A DNA stretch of 64,000 nt, from positions 22,361,701 to 22,425,700 of the forward strand of contig CM054184.1 in assembly GCA_028829895.1 (NCBI GenBank), written 5' to 3'. A model generated the notes under the pieces. It did no database searches. It was not told where the DNA came from and saw only the letters and a list, made by a program, of their open reading frames with translations. This document shows, in pieces, positions 57,961 through 64,000 of this stretch. Every line of letters begins with the position of its first letter. Position 1 is the stretch's first letter. The translations under genes and the position numbers were made by a program. Origin of the DNA: Sinotaia quadrata (Eukaryota > Mollusca > Gastropoda > Architaenioglossa > Viviparidae).

Positions 57961-59449
57961 TGTCAGGGAATATTAAGCAAATTATACTGAATTATGGAAA
58001 CATTATTTTTCATATTTATTAATCATTCAACTTATTAATCATTTCTATTTAATTTATGAGAAGACTTCCGCTAAGCAACTAGGCTCGGCTGATGTTTATG
58101 GGTTGAGAATATGTGGGTTGCACCAAAGGTGACTGAAAGGCCATTAACCGGATACGAGATGCCCATACTTGTGTTCCGTATCGTGACATAGCGTTAATCC
58201 GCCAACTGACCTCGAGTCATTCATATATACATGAATGAATCGAAATTCTTCAGACGCGCAGATAATTCGTCCACAGTGCCCATTGTCCAGGGGTAGAAAA
58301 TTGTGTCCACCCTTTTGACCGTGCATTAACTTCACATAGTGGTAAATATGGTTGGCTTCTCTAAATTGTTGTATTTCTCCTTGTAAAATACTGTGTGAAA
58401 TATTTATGTGATTGCTAAATGATTGTTAAATGATTGATGTATTTTTCAGAAGCTAAGTGGTGTTAGCGATTGATACATTTTGTAGAATGATCAAAATAGA
58501 ATAACACATGTGTATTGCTATACTCCCGCTGTTAAATTGTTATAACAGGAAAGCGCTAACAGTGGATAGACGATCGTTAACAAATGTCGTGTGAACCACG
58601 AGCTAAATTATATTGTAAAGCTAAATCTTTTATTCATCTAAATATTTTCATTGATTTGGAACTGTGAATTAGCTATAACTAATTAGTGGAGAGTGTAAAG
58701 AGTAATCTATCGCTGTAGCCACAAAGCCCATATAATCGCTTATCGTAACACGATACTGTAGAATGATGTTATTCATTTACAGCTGGTCTTGGAGTCTTAG
58801 GAAGAGACTCAGATCCAGAGGTTAGACTGAGAGACTTAACCTGGCATCTTCAAATTCAAAGGCCCATTGCTCAAGGACTATGCCAAGTGCCATAACCGAC
58901 ATTGGAAGGACCCGACAGAAGACAACTGCAGACGTCAGAAACACACCGGTTGATCGATGATTGCAACTACTTCATAAACTCTTAAAGCTAAGTGGGAGAT
59001 ATCCCATTGGTAGCCAGAACAGACTGTAATCTCATGTAAATAGCCATTCGAAATTCAGGCTGAACAGGATAGATTATCTCTAATAATCCGCATTCCGTAA
59101 ATGTTCATTTTTTTCTATTATTTTGAGTTATTAAATTTTTTGTTATCTTACCCATTGTTATATAATTGTTTGTAGTATGACAGGATTAGCTAGCTGGGGA
59201 CAAGCTGTAATAAAGGGATAAAGAATCATAAATCTTAATTTATAAACAAGGGGGAGATAACGTTGCTAGCTAGGGCAAGTCAGCTGATTTATCTAGAAAG
59301 GTGTCGTTGAGTAATAGCCAGAATCTTCTGACATTTTCGTAGTGGATAAGTCAGGCTGTCGCTATTGTTAGAAATTACTCAATAACCAATACGATAACTG
59401 GAAATCTAAAATAGGACAGAGTTGTTAAACCTAGACTGGACATGTGACA
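57961..59449 (+). mobile_element. solo LTR (1489 bp) with intact ends
   Basis: It begins TGTCAGGGAATATTAAGC, ends GACTGGACATGTGACA (TG...CA) and is flanked by the 5-bp duplication TACAT. A TATA-like TATAAT is at 58731 and AATAAA at 59209-59214, giving plus-strand polarity. No internal region or second LTR follows, so it is most simply a solo LTR left by recombination between two LTRs. It shares a family with 54641-56132. It lies in the NAT10 intron, antisense to the gene. Confidence 0.82.
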
Positions 59450-59575
59450 TACATTCTTCACACTATATAAATGTCACTCAATAAATCAATACGGGTGGGC
59501 ACTGTACAGCCTTTACACTGTACATGTATAAGTATCGTTAATCTATATATAACAATATGGGTGAGAATTATAGTT
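59450..59575. repeat. minisatellite, right part
   Basis: Continues the array of 57680-57955 after the solo LTR: TACATTCTTCACACTATATA, then AATGTCACTCAATA, then GGGTGGGCACTGTACAG, ending in decayed units. The first five bases are the right target duplication. Confidence 0.8.
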
Positions 59576-59788
59576 TGAAGACTGAATTGGACCAGCCATG
59601 TGCCAGTGTTTTGAGGTCTAAGTGATCAGTCAGAAGATTTAAAGTAGACGACTATGTAAACAGTAATGAGATTAACAATAGAGTAATGAAACTGAAAATC
59701 AAGTCAATTTTACTTTTTAAAATTTATGAAAGCTTCAATATTAAATACTAAATCCTTACATGCATGTACACACACCCCCAATACGTAC

Positions 59789-59961
59789 ATTTTGTACTGA
59801 AGAAAGATGAACATTGATTCTGTCTGTGAAATAAAGACGACCTAGTGTTGGCAAAAGATCAACAATAAGATGATAGTCCACCATGTTCTGAGAGTATAAC
59901 TCCAGTCGCTTCATATCATAATTAGTCATCTGTAGGTCTAACTCCTCTTTGCTCAGACCAA
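59789..59961 (-). CDS. NAT10: NAT10 exon (57 codons)
   Basis: The acceptor ATTTGCAG precedes 59961 and the donor GTACGTATT begins at 59788. Two bases complete a Val codon, then the frame reads GLSKEELDLQMTNYDMKRLE, then LYSQNMVDYHLIVDLLPTLG, then RLYFTDRINVHLSSVQN. It matches the NAT10 stretch of the type LSREEL...YDLKRLEMYSRNMVDYHLI. It ends in phase 0, agreeing with the next exon. Confidence 0.96.
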
Positions 59962-60285
59962 CTGCAAATAAAAGCCTTATCTAAATGGATTTGAAAAAGT
60001 TAATACTGCATAAAAATTAAAATTAAGAAACGCTAAAATTTATTTTGAAAAGTATCAAACAACGATTCTAGTGCAAAATCTCACCTTTACTGTTATGGAA
60101 TTTTCTATACACAATTATTAATTACCATTTTTTCCCAAAAAAATATTAGCTATTTCTTTAATTTCAATATTCTTTTTCACTATCTATATATTGCCATTGC
60201 TTGTACTGCTTCAGCACAATTAAAATGATGCTACAAACTTTATCAACATTCATTCAATGATAATACCAGATGTATACCTATGTTT

Positions 60286-60495
60286 TCGAGAACATTTCAC
60301 TTTATTTACCAACCCTTCATTAAATAACAATAACAAAGCCAAACAAACACTTTTAAAATATTTCGCTTTGTTTGCCTACCCTTCATTAAATAACAATAAC
60401 AAAGCCAAACAAACACTTTGAAAGTATTTCGCTTTGTTTGCCTATCCTTCATTAAATAACAATAACAAAGCCAAACAAACACTTTGAAAGTATTT
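60286..60495. repeat. 64-bp minisatellite, 3 copies
   Basis: CCTTCATTAAATAACAATAA, then CAAAGCCAAACAAACACTTT, then GAAAGTATTTCGCTTTGTTTG repeats nearly exactly. It lies in the NAT10 intron between 61086 and 59961. Confidence 0.92.
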
Positions 60496-60519
60496 CAGCT
60501 TTTTAAATTATATAAATGC

Positions 60520-60865
60520 CAGATGTGTTTGTGGTCTCTGAAAGTGTTTCATCCTTTATCCAGCTGTCTTTTAAACAAAATAAATGCCAGTCGTGCACCT
60601 GGATCTTGGAAAGTTTTTCATTCTTTGTCTGACTTTCTTTAAATTACAAAATGCCAGTATACACTGGAGTAATAGAGAGTTTTTCATCCTTTGTATGACT
60701 TGCTTCAAATGACAAAATGCCAGTCATGCACCTGAGTCTTTGAGAGTTTTTCATCCTCTGTCTGATCTTCTTTAACTGACAAAATTGTCGGTCATGCACC
60801 TGGATCTCTAAGAGTTTTGTCTGACTTTCTTACATTGACAAAATGCCAATTGTAAACCTGTCTTT
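60520..60865. repeat. tandem repeat, unit about 65 bp, about 5 copies
   Basis: AAATGCCAGTCATGCACCTG, then GATCTT, then GAGAGTTTTTCATCCTTTGT, then CTGACTTTCTT recurs with moderate divergence. It is distinct from the array just before it. Confidence 0.8.
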
Positions 60866-61085
60866 TAAAGATTCATTTTCAAAATGTGCTATCTATGAAT
60901 TAGTTAAGAATCTCAGCAATTTTTAAATTAACTTAATGTTTAACATCTGATGATGTATAATTGTAAAAAAAATCTTCAAAGATCCCCAAAAATTACCTAA
61001 GAATTTGTGTAAAACATATTTACAGATTACAGAATAGACATTTCTGTAATAAAATTAGGCTAAGAATTGAAACAAAGCAATTTAC

Positions 61086-61193
61086 CTTTGCTTCTGTCTT
61101 TAAATTTTTTTTGTTCTAAGATGCTGAGGGACATCTGTGGTCTAAATGTTCTGAACTGGAAGGATAACAAGGACACAAACCTTCTTCGGAAAT
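61086..61193 (-). CDS. NAT10: NAT10 exon (first one in the window)
   Basis: The acceptor TTTTTAG precedes 61193 and the donor GTAAATTG begins at 61085. After two bases finishing an Asp codon it reads FRRRFVSLLSFQFRTFRPQM, then SLSILEQKKFKDRSK plus one base. It matches the NAT10 segment of the type DFRRRFLALLSYQFSTF. The N-terminal ~750 residues (helicase-like, GNAT acetyltransferase and tRNA-binding parts) must lie beyond base 64000. NAT10 and its homologues (Kre33, TmcA) make N4-acetylcytidine in 18S rRNA and tRNA and act in the nucleolus. Confidence 0.95.
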
Positions 61194-62629
61194 CTAAAAA
61201 TAAATAAAATAAAAATAAATATTTAAGGTCTGAATGCATCTGACAGCAAAGACAGAAGCTTTCTATTATTAAAAACAAAATAGTACAAATTGCAATCTAA
61301 CTTTGTAGAAAGATACAAATCTTATTAAGAAAAAAAGAAACATTACAGTCTAACTTTCTGTAGCAACTTTAAACACAAATCTTATTAAGAAAAAAAAGAA
61401 ACATTACAGTATTATGAACTTTTGGTTGCAGCCAAGACACAAATCTTATTAAGAAAACAAGAAACACAAAACAGTTTAATGATCTTGCAACAAATCTTAT
61501 AAAGAGATCTAAGAAGAAAAACAGCAAAATATTTCTTCCCATCTAAACTGTTTTATAAGGAATCAAATCTTTTAAATAAAAAAATATATACTTTTAAAAA
61601 TAAAACAAAATACAACAATTTCAATGTATTTTCATCATAAATGAATCAAACTGATTTGGTCCCCCAAATGTCAAATGTAATAAATCATATTAACTGCAAG
61701 CCATAAACCTTGAAAAATAAGACTTTAAGAAATAATAATAAATTAAGAAATAATAATAAATCAGAACTTGGCCAAACCTTTCCAAATTGCAAGTAGGTAC
61801 TCCAAACATATTTTTCAAAATCATCACTAATAATTTAAAGTACATAGATAGGTATTTTTCTACTGATTTCAATGGTACTAAAATCAATTTTGTAACTCAA
61901 TTAGAACCAAAGTTATTATTTTTTCAATATTTCATTTTTTGAAAAATTTTACACTCAAAATGAAATTGTACAAATAGCTAACTTTGAAGGTCACAAAATG
62001 AAGGAATGATAAACAATATAGTTCAGACTCTTCACATAAGTAGTATCCAACATACAAATATGGCTGAATTTTTTTAAGAAGCTTTGCAATGTTATTTTCC
62101 AATATACTGTCAGTCAAAATTAGCAATTTATTCATTTTCGAGTTGGAAAAAGTTCTAATGGACAAAATTACTATAAATGCTTAAACTGTAATAACTCTCT
62201 GCATGTAATTGAGCTACAGAGATGCTATCGGTACCATTGGATTCAGTTTGGAAAGAATTATATTAAGAATGCACTCACCACAAATCTTCATATTTTGTAC
62301 ACACTCAGACATTTGCCAATCTTTCATCTAATTTAATGCTTTTTCAGTTCAATGATTCTAATACAGTCGAGCTTGGGACCACAAGGAATGTTCTTATACA
62401 TTGAATGCACACAATTACATGCTTTCCACAACAGCATGTTTCATGTTGTGGTGCTTAACTTAAATAAGTAATGCAATCTGCTAGTAGACCGTTATTCCAC
62501 AATCTGCCTTCACTGGACACTGACAGAATTTCATAGTTTCAGTAAAAGACAGCCATTTATTACCTCTACATCATCTTTCCCAAGCCAGTCTTTTCACTTA
62601 CATGCTTATAAAAATATTTGCACTTTATA
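61194..62629 (-). other. NAT10 intron DNA (upstream part)
   Basis: No further NAT10 exon was seen up to the window end, so this intron is longer than 2.8 kb. It contains a tandem repeat at 61300-61510. A CAGTCGAGCTTGGGACCAC at about 62363 recalls a pogo-type end, without a partner. Confidence 0.6.
61300..61510. repeat. tandem repeat, unit about 65-70 bp, 3 copies
   Basis: ACACAAATCTTATTAAGAAA, then AAAAGAAACATTACAGT recurs three to four times. Confidence 0.75.
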
Positions 62630-63885
62630 AATCTTTCTCCTATTGAATGATACAACACTTAGCTGAAAAAGCACGAAAAATTGAAAAATTCAATAACAAA
62701 AATTATTTAGTCTTTTTTTTTTGTTAGAAAAATGAATTTTACAAAACTGATTTTATTTTGGGACAATTCACAATAGTTTGAAGATATTTTCAATCAAAGA
62801 TGGGGGTATACTATGAGAGACATTTACGGTTAAAATGTTAACACTGAAAATCAGTCGTTAATTTTGGTTTTTGCAGGATATCTCAAAAACTATTAAAGAT
62901 ATCTGCACAGAATTTTGAAAAAGGTTTAAGGACAACATAAGCTGGCTTCTGAACCTCTAACTTTTCTTATATGTTTGATTATAAGGTAGATATGGAATTA
63001 TAATTTTTTTTTTTTAATTTAAAAAAAAAAAAATTATTTAAATAAATTATGTGCTCCATCAGCTGAATGATTTCTACACATTAGCCAGAGATTCAGAAGC
63101 CAGATATTACAGTATATTAACGGACTACCAAATATTCTGCTATATATTTAAAGGTTTTTATTACAATCTTGTCAAAAAGAATTAACAAATTTTAAGTTTC
63201 GGAAAATATGTTTATATTAAATAAATAATTTTGGTACAAAAATTAGTAAATTCATCAGAAAAGTGAATATATATTTTGAATCATCAACCATTTTCATCAG
63301 TTTCTAAAAATTTCCTTTATTTGAATTTGATACAATTTATTTTTGTTGATATTTGGCGGATTTTAGCTAGGTGTGCCATCTTAAGCTTTGGATAAGTAAT
63401 ATAAATTCATAAAGTCATTTTCAGAGTTTACCCACCACCACCAAAGTTAAATTCTGTACTGTAAGCCTTGTAATAGTATGTGCATCATCAACTCACTCTT
63501 ATATTTATTATGGAAAAATAAGCTTGCAAAATACAGCAAATATACTCATTTGTGTCTTTCAATATTTAAAAAAAAAAAGAAGAAAACCTGGTAAAAATAA
63601 TGACTATATAAAAAAAATAACATCTAGTGATCGCCTCATTGTTTACACTGTGCCCTGCTAATGCAGTAATGGACAAAAATGGTCATGTGAACACAAAATA
63701 AAAATAATTAAAAACAAATAACACGCGATCTGATTAAACGAAACACATTATATTGAAAATAAATCTTTCCCCTATTGAATGATACAAAATTTAAGCTATG
63801 GATAAGGCCAGCATAAATTCATAAAGTTATTTTCCATGTTCAACCATCAACATCAAAAGATGAATGCTACCTTAGGCCTATGGAC
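62630..63885. repeat. direct repeat pair, first copy interrupted by about 0.7 kb
   Basis: TCTTTCCCCTATTGAATGAT, then ACAAAATTTAAGCTATGGAT, then AAATTCATAAAGTTATTTTC is continuous at about 63764-63830. The same sequence elsewhere is split into 62631-62661 and 63381-63425. The interrupting 0.72 kb has CTTA at both edges, an imperfect inverted repeat (CTGGCTTCTGAA(C/T)CTCT near 62942 and 63090) and long A/T runs. No coding sequence. Confidence 0.55.
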
Positions 63886-64000
63886 CCTGAAAATTCTTAT
63901 TTATCAGTCCTTTAAATGAAAACATACATGCTCAAAACTGAAAATAATTGACAGGTGCAGGGTTTTTTTTTCTCAAACAAACTATATAGACTTAGTGATG
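63886..64000. other. AT-rich end of the window
   Basis: Nothing identifiable. It should lie in the same NAT10 intron. Confidence 0.4.

Noticed and set aside
1..64000. Search for tRNA or rRNA genes
   Set aside because: I saw no A-box/B-box pair or rRNA-like block. The candidate tRNA complement at 15101-15119 is only a primer-binding site.

Overview
This is an AT-rich nuclear DNA window from an animal, most likely an invertebrate. The genes are split by long introns with GT/AG borders, the introns carry many minisatellites, and the transposable elements are of animal type (a Gmr1-like Ty3/gypsy element, piggyBac relics, solo LTRs). I cannot fix the phylum from sequence alone. Nothing in it looks bacterial.

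The firmest cellular gene is on the minus strand. Six exons between 61193 and 47370 encode the last ~256 residues of the RNA cytidine acetyltransferase NAT10 (Kre33/TmcA family), and the rest of the gene lies beyond base 64000. Exon phases agree at every junction. Its introns hold a 1.77-kb dead piggyBac element (51425-53192), a 233-bp piggyBac-like MITE, a degraded LTR (about 54640-56132) and a cleaner solo LTR of the same family (57961-59449) inserted in a minisatellite.

The main mobile element is a complete LTR retrotransposon at 8371-16668, coding on the minus strand. It has two 1545-bp LTRs with no difference seen, a 5-bp target duplication GGCAA, a polypurine tract, a candidate primer-binding site and one uninterrupted 1451-codon gag-pol frame. 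Its domain order is gag - zinc knuckle - protease - INTEGRASE - reverse transcriptase - RNase H, the copia-like order that marks the Gmr1 group of Ty3/gypsy elements. Its gag has a SCAN-like helical region.

On the plus strand, a few short segments behave like exons of an unidentified gene: 1908-1980 and 5938-5984 (compatible phase), and two terminal-type exons at 27272-27346 and 32920-32997. The evidence is splice signals and open frames only. The rest of 1-47000 is AT-rich non-coding DNA with tandem arrays (28-bp to about 80-bp units), a roughly 1-kb nested array at 20893-21945, (CA)n and (AT)n tracts, a 447-bp TTAA-flanked MITE at 18635-19081 and a possible solo LTR near 27.8-28.7 kb. Nearly all the small open frames in the window are chance or shadow frames.
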